Source: Vermamoeba vermiformis (lineage: Eukaryota; Tubulinea; Echinamoebida). Taken from it: DNA of 64,000 bases. Positions 44,944 to 56,384 of this stretch are shown piece by piece. The translations under genes and the position numbers were made by a program. Within the stretch, counting starts at the first letter, position 1; each line of letters begins with the position of its first letter. The notes below the pieces were generated by a model, which did not search any database, was not told the DNA's origin, and saw only the letters and a list, made by a program, of their open reading frames with translations. The stretch lies in NCBI GenBank assembly GCA_045837725.1, contig JBEWZL010000137.1, positions 123,248-187,247 on the forward strand, given 5' to 3'.

Positions 44944-46854
44944 TTATTTCATATGGTGCTTCAATGCTTGACTCAACTTAGAGTACAAATGCAATTGCTG
45001 GTCAATGCTCAAATTGTACTGGATCAAGGTGAAGATCTCGTCAGCATCGAAAGCAGGAGGCTTGATGAAAGTAGTATAATACACAAACACGAATAAGCTC
45101 ATGATGAACTGGCAATCCATGCGATCAGTCACACCTCCGTGACCCGGCAACACGCTGTCAAAGTCCTAAAAATAGTCGCAAAGTCAATGTGCCGTTCATG
45201 AATAACCAGATCTGTTTTCAACTACTGACCTTGATCTTATGTGCACGTTTAATAGCACTCGCCAAGAACCCTCCAAACGGTGCAATTAACGAGGCAAACA
45301 ACGCGAAGACAATGCCGTGCAATTGGAATGGGACTGCGTTGATGGACTCCCATTGAATGCCAAACTAAATGCGTGCATCGCTTAGTATCATTCATGTACT
45401 ATTATTAATGTCCTATTGTGAACTTACTGAGCGCAAGACAGCTTGGACGGGACCGGGGAAGTAGATCTCGGTGCGTTGGAAGAAAGCAGGCGTGGCACAT
45501 TCAGTAGGATAAGTGCCCGGGCAAGTCAACCAGTGGTATTGGCTCAACGCTCCCGCGCCCTGAAATTTCATTAGCACTGCATTTCCTAATTTGGTAATCC
45601 TTCATTTTTGTCACTTACGTAATAGCCGACCACGACGGTCCAAAAAGCAGCACCGACGAAACCTTCCCAAGTCTTGTTGGGCGACAGTTTGAGGAGAGGT
45701 CTGTTGATGAGCTTCTTGCCGAATGTAAAGCCCATAAAGTACGCAGCAATGTCGTTAAAGACGATCAAACTCGTGGGGAACACGAACCAGATCAGACCTT
45801 CGAAAATCATCGTGAACGTGAAGTGTGCTTGAACAACGACCTATGCAACTCGTTAGTACTCGGCACCTATTATAACAATATTATAATACTTACGACCAAC
45901 AAAGTCGTGATGGTCCAAGCCATTTGCGTGATTTGATATTTGAGCGTGTTTTTTCTCAACGAAGCAATAAAGGCCACAAATCCTATTCTCATATTAATCT
46001 CGGATATAACTATACTATATTAGTGTTATTGCACGTACCAGCGCAGTAAAAAATGAACGAGAACCAGTTGTAATGGTGATGCAAATAGTCGTAGATTTTG
46101 ACGGGCATGTTGTCGCGGAAATAAATCAACACGTTCTTGCCGTAGTAGTGGAACAACGTGATGAACAAAAAGTACCTATAAATAGCATTTGATATTACTA
46201 TAAAGTAACAGTAATCGGATTTTAAAGACCAACTACGACAGCACCAAAAAATAAGTATTTTCGTTCTTACGGCCGATAAATTTCATAAATACTAAATTCG
46301 CTATAATCTAAGTATTTATAGTATAATTAATCATTCCTAATCGATTATAATCAAATTTGAATTTTTCGTTTAGTGTCGGTTTGAACGCCATAAATATCGC
46401 ATGCGAGACATACCAGTTCAGAGTTCTAAAATACCATAATTTACGTTCTTTAGCTTGTTGATATCGTACGGCAACCATCTCACGGAATGTAAGTGCTTGC
46501 AAAATGATAATAAAAAGGCAGACCCAGATTCGGTCTTGCGCTAAAATCCACGCAAATACACCGATCAAGCACGCGCCTATTATATTAAATATTAATTCAT
46601 TATTCCTACTAAGCAAACAATATTTCGAATATTCTAAATTATTCATTATTCGAAAATTTAAAATTGGAATTTGCCTCTAACGATTACTTACCGGTCATTA
46701 CACGTGTCAACATTGATTTCCACTTATTTTTTGGTGGTTCAGTGCCAGGCATGGGTGCATCTGGCTTTTTCTCTTCAACGGCTTCCTGTCGATCTTTACC
46801 AGGTGACTCTGGCTTAGCCGCCTTTCTCTGCGTCAATTGCGATGTCGCAGACAT
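44944..46854 (-). CDS. CDS1: Phosphatidate cytidylyltransferase (CDP-diacylglycerol synthase)
   Basis: ER enzyme that makes CDP-diacylglycerol from CTP and phosphatidic acid, precursor of phosphatidylinositol and cardiolipin. 420 residues, eight exons: 46854-46692, 46576-46414, 46175-46039, 45982-45894, 45840-45619, 45559-45428, 45364-45230, 45165-44944. The disordered N-terminus PESPGKDRQEAVEEKKPDAP precedes about eight membrane helices. Blocks FEGLIWFVFPTSLIVFNDIAAY and PLLKLSPNKTWEGFVG match eukaryotic CDS. The signature SAIKRAHKIKDFDSVLPGHGG..DRMD is complete. The 238-bp intron after RTLNW holds an unused open frame; joining W to YFLFITLFHYYG reproduces the family sequence. Confidence 0.92.
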
Positions 46855-47093
46855 TGTTGCGTGTTTGAGATATTTGAATTAAGTGCAAAATGATCGACAC
46901 AAATTTATTGTCGGAGCTAAAAATACGACGTCAGTCTTTCGACGTTAAGGCTGGGAATTGGCCATATACCACTGGAATTCCATACCTGACATCGTATTCA
47001 AACTTTTAGTATTGTATTCGTAAGCATAATACTTGTACAAAAGGAGATCCAATCCTTTTCGGATTCGAATCTAAGAATTCTTTTATTTTTTGT

Positions 47094-49253
47094 TTAAACA
47101 CTAAACATCGAAGTGATATTGAGCTTGTTAATAGCAGCAGTCAGCGTATTCAATTCAGACTTCAAGTTGTTAGCCAAGTACAACAGCTTGGGCTTGGTGT
47201 CGACAACTTCAACGGTCTTAGTGTAAGGATTGTAACGCACCGTGAAGGGACGAGAAAGCGATTCAGCGAACTCTCTGACCTTCTTCTTAGCATCCTATTT
47301 TAATTTAAAGTATGAGAATAAATCCTTGAAGAATTTTTTGAGGCGCGTGCGGATGTGGTTTTTACCTCAAAGCTCTCAGTCACAAAGTAAAGAGGTTGGT
47401 ATTCAGTAATAGGGTACTTAGTCACTGCAGCGACGAAGGGGTCAAAAGGTCTCTTTTGTGGCTTATCAGTCAAGCAGTACTAAAAAACAAGCATTAATAC
47501 ACTGGATCTGAGGACCTTTTCAGCACAAGATCTGCTTACGTCTAATTCACCAAACGAAGACAACAGTCCAGCACCATAGGCCTTGACTCTGTCACCTTCT
47601 TTGCACAGACCAAACTCAGCAGTGAACCAGTACACCTGCAAGTAAGTTAGCAAAAGGCACGTGCCTTGACCGACATCAAACTGATGGTAGAAAATGTGCC
47701 TTGCAGCTGTTAATAGCCTCAATAATACTTACAGTTGACAATCGTTCAATTTCTTCTTCTGACGCGCCCAATGAAGCAAGACCAATCTCGTGCGAGAAGT
47801 CAGCAAAATCAGGATCTGTTGAAATGTTGTTATTAGACATGTGCTCACGATCTTAGGGTAAGATATATGCATATATATGACGCGCCTAACGTACCAGCAA
47901 ATAGAGGCACGTGTCCGAGCAGTTCGTGGCACACATCTGGCTCAGGCGTGTACAACGGCTGTGAGTGGTGACGAATGTATTGCGTGCTGTGGAAGATTCT
48001 GAAGGCAAATGCGTTCAAGAAGTCACGTGGTGTCAAGAGACCCATCACTGGTCGCAAAGTCCAGCCAGTGCAGTCCTAGAAACAAATCCAAATCTGATCA
48101 GTACTGAACATAAAGTGATTTGTTGAACTTAATAATGCATAAGGAGATTATTGCGCGAAGGTATTATATTATTAGGGCACTTACTTGCAAGAAGTCACTA
48201 ACGTCTTGAAGTTGCGGGATGTTGTTTTCAGAGTAGCCGCAGTTCTGTTCCAAGAGCGGGAAGACGTAAGTATGTTGCTTGCACGCGTGACTAGGGAACA
48301 ATTCTTTCAACTTGCGGTACACTGTGCGCCAAGTAGCCTTTTCAGCTTCGTTGTACTCGATTCTGGGGATCTGCGCGCCAGTTCTGTATTGGCGAGCAAT
48401 AGCAGCGATCTCTGAACGTCTGCGACGGTATTCTTCATCCTGTATATTATAATATTAGCACGATATCTCATATTACTAACAATATTCAAACGAGATCCTA
48501 TTATGTTTTGTGTCTCGTGTTGGCGCGTAATATTTCGAGAAACACCACATAATTACATTATCAATAATTAGGGTAATATGTGTATCATATTTTAAGACGG
48601 TTTAATAAAATCTAGAGAATCTTTAGTATTTCTGTACCTTAAATCCAGGGTGATCGGCATCCAATTCCGCACCGTAGGTGTAGACCTTATCAGCGAAGGT
48701 GTCCAAATCGTTCAACTTGCGAGGGAACCAAGGCACAATGTTGGAGTAGCCTGCACGAGTAGCCGTTGTTAGATTTGATCAGCTTGACCACGTGTAAATC
48801 GTTATTTACCCTTATTATTATTTTATTATTTTGCAATATTATATAATTGATAAAACTAAGATATTGTCGGTTATAATTAGTGAATGCAAGAAGATCATGC
48901 GTAATTTTCATGAAAGAATCGATTGGAAGCTTCAAACTTCAGAAGGGTGCGTAATTATGCTTACTCTTTGATGTAGTTGCTTCAATATTAGTAGTCTTAA
49001 CTGATATAACCTCTCCACGATGATTTCTGCGCAGTTCATCAGTAAAGTCCATAACTCGAGCCATATCCGCTCCAGAAAAATCAACAAAAAAATCGTAGTC
49101 GAATTCGCGCGTTGTGGATGGGCGAGATTCGATGCGGGTCATATTCAAGTCATGTTTCTTAATTACTCCAAGCACTTCTTGCAATGCACCAACTTCGTCG
49201 TGGATTGAGAACACGACGGATGTGATAAAATTTTCTTTAGGATCAGCGGCCAT
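47094..49253 (-). CDS. PAH: Phenylalanine 4-hydroxylase with ACT domain
   Basis: Pterin-dependent iron enzyme converting phenylalanine to tyrosine in the cytosol. 443 residues, eight exons: 49253-48965, 48750-48638, 48439-48185, 48075-47895, 47815-47733, 47635-47540, 47479-47366, 47294-47094. The N-terminal ACT regulatory domain ([22 protein letters not shown]) binds phenylalanine in the animal enzyme. The catalytic domain begins at [13 protein letters not shown]. Iron ligands are the two His of [11 protein letters not shown] and the Glu in WFTAEFGL. The short C-terminus [17 protein letters not shown] is the tetramerisation helix. Complete and apparently functional. Confidence 0.93.
47655..47668. 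repeat. 14-bp palindrome AAGGCACGTGCCTT
   Basis: Perfect inverted repeat with the same CACGTG core as the TGACACGTGTCA copies, inside the intron 47732-47636 of the phenylalanine hydroxylase gene. Confidence 0.85.
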
Positions 49254-49582
49254 TGTAGTATTATTGACGTGTTGTTGTTGTTACTGATGCGCAACAGAAA
49301 TCTGGTTGATTTGACCGAAAAATCGAGTTTTCTGTTGGAACTGGTTCAGTGAAAAATTTTTGGTGCCTCTTCATTAAACAAGAAAATTACCACTGCTGAT
49401 TAATAAAAATAATTTACATTAGATTATCTTCCATAATAACACGACAAATTAGTTTTTTTGGGCCAAAATTGCAAATGCAACGATTCCCGACCTAGAAGAT
49501 TTTCTGCTCGTATTTTTGTGATTTTAATGTCGTAGAGCACAATACATATCTTATTGTTACGTGCATTCTATTCATATCAACG
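49254..49582. promoter_or_regulatory. Divergent intergenic region, PAH / LRR
   Basis: 329 bp between two start codons; AT-rich, no TATA box or RNA gene recognised. Confidence 0.4.
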
Positions 49583-51267
49583 ATGGAGCTATTACCGCGA
49601 GAGATACAGCAGCACCTGATCCAATTTATGGACCAAAAGTCAAAAAGAATAATGAGACTGGCCAATACTCAATGGTTCAATGATATTAAATACAGTGATT
49701 ATGTTATTTATTTTCTGACACGCAAATTAATGCAAGAAATGGCAGATCGACTTTCAAAATATCCGTGGCCAATTCATATCACGCTAAAAAAATCATTAAT
49801 AGCGTTCTTGCCATCAATATCGCATGAATTTATTAAATTGACGAATTTGGAGTCGTTAGATATTGATGAAAGTTATTATTACCAGCAGAAGCAATTAATA
49901 GACGAAGAAGACTCCAATCAATATGAATGGCAGCCATTATCGCTATTAACCAACTTAAAGAAGCTATCAATCAAGTCCCAAATATTTAAGAAATTACGTT
50001 GCTTGATCCCGCAGATGACAACTCTGACTTCTTTGGAGGTCACTCTTGACGGATATTCGCGCGATGCTAGAGATGAGGATGCGTTCTATAATATGACTAA
50101 TTTACGAGAACTATCTCTGATCCTCCAAGACGATTGCTGCGTGCCACTAACGTACTGCCCAACGAATCTGACCAAGCTTTCCTTAGTTTATGAACCAAAT
50201 GACTACGATCTTTACCAAGAGGTTAATTTAAGCCTATATAGGCAACTAAAGGCGTTAGATATGGATTTCAGCGTCTTTGTTGATGAAGTTAAATTGCTCG
50301 ATCTGCCAACAACGCTCGAAAGTCTGAAGATTAAAGCGAACATGATAACAGACGACAAAAAATCATTGCATAGATGCACTCATTAACAAGATTAAGCCTT
50401 TTATGCTCGGACTATATTGACACAATGTTACTTTCAGCTCGAGTCCTAGAGCGATTGAAAATATTTGGATTTACCAAAGTAGGGCCAGCCGCAGACACAC
50501 ATCAGCTTTTTTCACATTTGAATGAAGAATTAGAAGAGATAGATATTAAATGTGTCGATATAAAGTCCATTCTTCATGTGGCGCATTCAATTCAACGGAT
50601 GTCGATCAGGCCCGAGACCGATTTACGACTTATTACTCACTTTAGCAATTTGACACAGCTTAAAATAAGCAAGAGATATAATAATGAATTGACAGAGGTG
50701 CAGCAATTAACGCAATTAAGAAGTCTCACGGTAAACTCAACCTCACCGTTGGATCCGGCAGCACTCACCAATCTCGAGTATTTATCATTAAATTCTTCAA
50801 ATGACTTCAATAGCTATTCGATCTTAACAAATTTGACTTGTTTGAAGTGCACCATTGAGCCTGATGCAAAGATCGGTGGCACTCTGACACTTTTGACACG
50901 TCTCGTTCAACTGCAAATGAAAGTTGACCAATGCCATCTCGAGGAATTCACCGAATTTTGGCACCAACTTGCACAATTAACAACGCTGCATGATTTGCAT
51001 ATCGCAGGTTGCAAAAAGGCATTACCGTTCTCGGACATCTTGTTACTCCGAGATTTGCCGAGATTGACAAGCCTTAGCGTGCCAGTCTCGTGCACTGCAG
51101 AGAATTTTCATTTGTTTACACAGCTATCGAATATTCAGATGTTGAAAGTGCACAAAACAAATACCAAACACCGTTCTGTAGGTCCTGACTCATTAGACGA
51201 CTTACGTTGCAGCATGCCATACTTGCGTCATGTATATGTATACGAAAATGTATTATTAAACAAATAA
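49583..51267 (+). CDS. F-box-like leucine-rich-repeat protein, reading frame broken near 50374
   Basis: Two overlapping frames (49583-50386 and 50374-51267) together give about 560 residues of one LRR protein. The N-terminus MELLPREIQQHLIQFMDQKSKRIMRLANTQW is F-box-like. LRR units run through both frames: LTNLESLDIDESY, LLTNLKKLSIKS, LPTTLESLKI in the first; SLTRLSLLCSDYI, LTNLEYLSLNSS, LPRLTSLSVP in the second. No good GT donor fits a conventional intron at the junction; TAG at 50371-50373 could be an acceptor for a GTTAAA donor at 50288, which would remove one repeat. A -1 frame change inside 50374-50386 would join the halves. Probable SCF adaptor; may be a recent pseudogene. Confidence 0.6.
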
Positions 51268-51279
51268 TAATATTTTATT

Positions 51280-52587
51280 TTAATCATATTTAGTGTTCTT
51301 GTTGACTTTTAGTTCGAACATTGCCGCGACAGGGTAATGATCCGAGGAATAGTCAGTAGCAACGGTATCTACCACTGCTATAAACTTAGGTGCCAATTGC
51401 ACATTATTTATAGTATTTTGAGAGTCGTTTTGCGTAGTTGCAGTAACTGCATCGGGTTGATCGAACAGAATCCAGTCCACGTGCAATCTATTAATACTCG
51501 TGGGCAATCCTTCTTTGAGTGCGGATGCAGTTATGTTGCCTAAAGCTGTCAAAGAACTCCTCCAATTGATGCCATCCATTACTATAAAGCAGCCGCCACC
51601 ATGAAGAGTTTGCAAGATGTACTGGATCACTCGCGCACCATAGGTATTGAGAAAAGGACCCATCCAATGGTGGTACGATATCGCAAATGAATTTGTGACG
51701 CACTCATTCGAGCCTAGTCTTTTACAGGTGTCCCAAGTATCGTTCAGTTTTGAGGTCAAGATCTGATGTGTTTGGTGGCCTGGCGCGGAATTAAAATCGC
51801 CAAAAAAGAATACTGGGTCGTTAGAATACTCGGCTTTGGTGCGTTCTATCCATTCCAATGCCTTGCGCGCTTGAAATCTTCGAGCTTCTTCGTTCCAAAC
51901 ATCCAGATGCGTGTTGAACGCCAGCACATGAATATCTTCATCTACGTTGTTATTGTCCTTGTTATAATAACTAGGCTTGATCTTGAACCTTCCGAAGGTC
52001 ATGGTGCGTAGTCCGCGGCTCTTCGGATGTTTGGACTCGACAACTCGGGGTGTATCCGACAACCAAACGTGATCTTCATAAACAAGCTCCAAAGCCTCTT
52101 TGTCGTAGAATATAGCTGTGCGATAATCATGCACGCGCGATTTATGGCCAATAGAGTCATATTCGTGCGTGTAACCAGGTCTTTTGTAGCCAATCACTCC
52201 GTACGTGGCATCCGGCTTCATTTCTCGTTGCAAATCCATTATTTGTCCATTAAATGGCTCTTGTAGTCCAGCAATGAGCGGCTTCCATTTTTTAAATACA
52301 TTGGCCAGCCTTGGCAATCGCTTTACGAAATGGTCGTTCGGATTCGCTTCTTGCCCATCATACCTAACATTGAAAGACATGACAGGGAAGGGCATAGAGA
52401 CGTCATTAATATCCAAACTACCACTTCTAACACCGTTGATACTTTGATTGCGAATAGCAGCGCCAATATCCTGAAATTGACGTCGCAATTGCTCGCTTTC
52501 ATTTGGATCGTGCAACGGTAGCTTGAACGAGGCAAAAATCAGGGCTAATACAAGAAGTATTAGTATAAACATTGTGCGTCTCTTCAT
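51280..52587 (-). CDS. Membrane-anchored endonuclease/exonuclease/phosphatase-fold phosphodiesterase
   Basis: Single-exon enzyme of 435 residues. Starts MKRRTMFILILLVLALIF, a type II signal anchor; an upstream in-frame ATG at 52656 would add 23 residues. The Mg-dependent EEP core is complete: MSFNVRYDG, IAGLQEPFNGQ with the metal Glu, AFNTHLDVWNEEARRFQA, VFFFGDFNSAPGHQ, and SDHYPVAAMF. Families with this core include neutral sphingomyelinases, inositol 5-phosphatases and bacterial secreted phosphodiesterases; the short MSFNVRYDG start resembles the bacterial/fungal exo-type group. Lumenal or extracellular orientation is predicted. Its stop codon is only 12 bp from the convergent LRR gene's stop. 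Confidence 0.8.
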   Translation of the reverse strand: MKRRTMFILILLVLALIFASFKLPLHDPNESEQLRRQFQDIGAAIRNQSINGVRSGSLDINDVSMPFPVMSFNVRYDGQEANPNDHFVKRLPRLANVFKKWKPLIAGLQEPFNGQIMDLQREMKPDATYGVIGYKRPGYTHEYDSIGHKSRVHDYRTAIFYDKEALELVYEDHVWLSDTPRVVESKHPKSRGLRTMTFGRFKIKPSYYNKDNNNVDEDIHVLAFNTHLDVWNEEARRFQARKALEWIERTKAEYSNDPVFFFGDFNSAPGHQTHQILTSKLNDTWDTCKRLGSNECVTNSFAISYHHWMGPFLNTYGARVIQYILQTLHGGGCFIVMDGINWRSSLTALGNITASALKEGLPTSINRLHVDWILFDQPDAVTATTQNDSQNTINNVQLAPKFIAVVDTVATDYSSDHYPVAAMFELKVNKNTKYD

Positions 52588-53096
52588 TGTAACGATATTA
52601 AATATAATAAATATCAAGCTTGCAGAAAAAATATCGAAGCATTGGTGACTCATCACTCAGCCACGTAGGCAGAAAATATTTATAAATTGCGAGTATTATT
52701 CTTATGTACCTGCTGAGTCATTCAAAGCAATCTCCCTTCGCTGGCATCCCGACTAAGCCATAGTTCGTCACATCTGCTCGAAAATGAAATTAATTTATTT
52801 CCATCAATGTTTAACAATAGTTGTAATTGAGGGATATTCAGTGCTTATATTTAATTTTTTACTTATATTTTAAGATTAATACTCGATTATCAATGATACA
52901 GCTTTTGGGAACAAAGTCCTTTCGTAATTTAAAACTTGTTAGCAAATACGCTACTACTGTTTCAATTATCATTTGCAGTGTTAGATAAGTAGTAAATTTT
53001 CAATACCTTATATGATATTTAGTGGCTGTTGCGAGTCTGGGGTGGATAAAATAAGAAAGATTTTTCGAGGCTATTTATTTCAAGCTAACGAAGAAA
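52588..53096. promoter_or_regulatory. Divergent intergenic region, phosphodiesterase / BABAM1
   Basis: 509 bp, strongly AT-rich. Apart from the TATA-like box at 52676 nothing recognised. Confidence 0.4.
52676..52687 (-). promoter_or_regulatory. TATA-like box TTATAAATA
   Basis: Minus-strand TATA-like sequence about 90 bp upstream of the ATG at 52587 of the phosphodiesterase gene. Confidence 0.4.
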
Positions 53097-54494
53097 ATGG
53101 CAGAAGACTCATTGTCTCCATGTGTGCCTGAGAGAATTGTACGATAGATTTTATATTTAGTGACGTTATAATGATTCATTAAGACCTGAAACTCAAAACA
53201 AATCCAGATGTGTCGTTAAAATTGCAAGAAATAATATCTAATAATTTTTAATATCTAGATTATATGCTTGGATCTCAATGAAGAGTCTAACGGCCATGAT
53301 TTCTCCAAGTAAGCGAATTTTCAATTTTCCAATTTTACTTTTTAAAATTACCGTCCAATTCCTATTGATATTGTATTTTTTATTATGAAATATTATTTAA
53401 TTAGATTTCTATTGCAGAACAAAGAAAGGAGCTACGCGTTTTGACGCAATAAAGAATTGTTTGCGGATTTGGGTTATTACGAAAAGCAAAGTCAACAATA
53501 GGCACGAATTTGCTATATGTATATTAGGAGATGTTTGTATATGGGTAAGTCAAATTATTGAAATCCGCCAAAAGTAAATCCAGTTTTTCAACTTCCGAAT
53601 CTGCAACTCTAGTAGAATCTGTTCTGTACAAATATTTTAATATATATGTACCTTAATTAATATTAATTTTTCCTATTGTTTTAGTACCAAGACTTCACGG
53701 CTAATGCAGATCAAATCGTGAATATCATTAACAAGCTTGAGTGCCAAGGAAAGAGCGATAAATTCGACATGTCCACTATATTTTCAACTATGTAAGTATA
53801 GGATACGCATTAATTTTCTAAATATGACGTTACAATCGAAATTGAATTTCTGAATGTACATCCAAAACAATTTGAATTTAATCGCTTAGATTGGAAATTG
53901 ATATTAATAATAATAATTTATTTAGTAACGAGAAGGCACCTGATATATTGCACCCTCGCTCTTCACAACCACCGTTTATTTATCGCGCTCTACTCGTGTA
54001 CTGCAGATCCAACGTTATTCCTCAATTTTTGAGCGGAAAAGAGGTAATAAGCACTTAAATATTACGTCGATCCATAAAATGATCTAAATTCGATATTTTA
54101 TGCGAGTGTAGTCTAGTGTAACGGTCTATCGACAATTTAGTTAATTATTTTATTTAGTTGGCGCAACAAATGCTCGATACTCGTGCATTTTTCTTCGATG
54201 GAATGTACCTGCACTCAAAGCCGAGCAAGGATAATAAGCCACAAGAAGTATATGACGCAATAACTGAATTGGAGTCGGATGCGGCTTCAAAAACAGCTTA
54301 CTTCTTTGAAAACTCGACGAATATTAAACGGTAAGCTCCACAATCAAGAATGTATATAAATTCTAATATTTAATTGTTATAGGTTCCACCTCAACATGGC
54401 ACAAATGATAGCGCATCCGCTACAACGCCCAGATCAAGGTGAATTCAAGCCATTAGTGGTCGGCAAGGACGACAAAAAGAATAACAAGAGTTAA
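53097..54494 (+). CDS. BABAM1: BABAM1 / MERIT40 homologue (BRISC and BRCA1-A subunit)
   Basis: Scaffold subunit of the Lys63-specific deubiquitinase complexes BRISC and BRCA1-A. 242 residues, seven exons in phase: 53097-53138, 53259-53308, 53418-53544, 53685-53791, 53926-54043, 54158-54330, 54383-54494. The VWA-like fold starts PERIIICLDLNEES, closely like the animal CLDLSEEM. KNCLRIWVITKSKVNNRHEFAICIL, PPFIYRALLVYCRS, MLDTRAFFFDGMYLHSK and the C-terminal MAQMIAHPLQRPDQ also match. It is shorter than the human protein because the disordered N-terminal region is almost absent (14 residues before the core). The C-terminal HPLQRP motif that binds BRCC36 partners is intact. Confidence 0.87.
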
Positions 54495-54585
54495 TAATGC
54501 CATATAATTACTTTGGATTAATTGTAGAATAGAACTTAAAACTAATTTGAAGTAAATCCGCTTCTCTGGGCTATTATTTTTAATA

Positions 54586-56380
54586 CTAATAGTACAATTT
54601 TGCATATGGAACTGACGTAAAGTCGCCGTATTGCGAGTAATAGCCGTTCCAAGCCTGTTCAATTCCCAAACTGGTCCACCAATTACCAAAGTACGAGAAC
54701 ACTTCTACGCCATTAGTGACTGCCATATTGCTCGTAGAAAATAAATAGGGCTCTTTTTGATATACGTAGGTCATATCGCTTAAATTCCAGGTGAAAGTCT
54801 TGGTGAATGCGAACATGCCATTCAGATCGATAACTTTGACAGCAGAATCCTAATACAAAAAAAGGTCAATATTAACTAGTTTAATTAATATTAGTGCATT
54901 ATTTATATATATTCATGTTTCTATCCGACTTACCAAATATGGTGAGGATAAAATTGGCCGTGTCAAGTCTCGCGTGTCAAAAATGTCAATTTTGTCGCTG
55001 GCAACGATCAACTTGTGACCACTCACATTGAACTTGACAGTATTATGGAGTTTCGAATCAAACGTGCAGTTGGCTACGTAATGTTGCTCAACTCTCGGAT
55101 CCAGAATGTCAATCGTTGTCTTGGTCTCTTCATAACATAGTCCGTCTCGTAATGTGCACGATTTGAATTCATTATTGGGACTGTACGAGTTTGATAGCTT
55201 GTAGCCAGAAACGATGTCGAAAAATCCATCTTCAAGTTGGAAAAAAAGTATAAGAGACAATAAATTTCTTAATTTGGAAAAAATGAAGAATTTTTCGTTT
55301 TGTTACCTTGGCACGCAATACGACTTTCATCGACGGCAAATGCTAGCATTTGGTAATTTTTTGCTGGAAGGCGAAAAGAAGAAGGTAGCTTGTCTGATCC
55401 GGCCTGAAAATAGAGCATTGATAAATGAGTAATGTTACAGAAAAAATATATATATATTCAGTGGATAAATTATCCTTACTAATGGTATTAACTGGCACTC
55501 TTGATCACTTCGTAAATAAATCAAGTCGTTGAATATTCTAGCGTTCACATAGCCATTACTATGGGCTATAGTCTTTGCCTGAGTCTCGCGGTTGATTACA
55601 CTATAGCCTCTATCATAGGTGTATATAAAGTACTGCTTATAGGCTTCGCAAGACGAAATTTTTTGAGCTATAGATTGCACATGACCGCTATTAAATTTTC
55701 GTTTTCTATCATCAATGATTAATTTAGTATTCGTATACCTTTTTATAGCTAATATACTTACTGCAGCTGTTTACGGAAAGATTTTCCGCTTAGATCCGGA
55801 TTGGTAACGAATGGCATTTCGTTTTCGTATTTTAGTCGCCAAATAGCTGCCTTGTTTCTGGTATACATTCTATTCATATTCTTGTTTAGAATAGCAAACA
55901 TTTCGGCAATGCGTGCGTTGTATGACTAATTATAATGGCTATCAACTCGTCCGGCAAATTTTCAATCGAGAAAATTGGAATTACTTGCGACAGCCCTTTA
56001 AACCGTTATAATATCGTCTTTCAATTATACGAATTATTCTTACTGTTCCATTTGTTCCTAAATGGTGCCCAGAGTGAGTCTGAGATAACAATTAATTCTG
56101 AGAAAAATTAAACTATTTTTGTACTGCTTACGATCGGCGTATTCAAGTAGAAATGAAGCCAATTCCTCCGATAATGGATATGACAGTATATTCTCTTGCT
56201 CTATTAATTGGTAGAAGCAACTTGGAGCTAAGTTGGGTAATTCACGCAACGCGATCCGAGGAAACTTCACCATCAATGGCAACAATAGCTGTCTTACAAC
56301 GTTTCGAATGCACATCTGGTTCGCGGATGGCAATTTAAGCAATTTAGAGCAACATTGAAGCACTACTTGAGCTTAGATCA
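54586..56380 (-). CDS. F-box / beta-propeller-like protein, F-box split; 5' end missing
   Basis: Minus-strand locus. The 3' part (about 55,920 to 54,586) splices cleanly: EMFAILNKNMNRMYTRNKAAIW, then VINRETQAKTIAHSNG, LPAKNYQMLAFAVDESRIACQ, DGFFDIVSGYK, KLIVASDKIDIFDTRD and VKVIDLNGMFAFTKTF, a propeller of blade-like repeats. The upstream part (56,375-56,034 and on) has HEAT/ARM-like helices VVLQCCSKLLKLPSANQ..RNVVRQLLLPLM, then LSQVIPIFSIENLPDELIAIII. LPDELIAIII plus SYNARIAEMF forms one good F-box, but the halves are in different frames; a 60-bp GTAATT...TAG segment would alternatively be spliced out. No upstream exon is visible, because the sequence to the right is the C-poor island. Could be two genes or a pseudogene. 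Confidence 0.5.
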
Positions 56381-56384
56381 GTGC

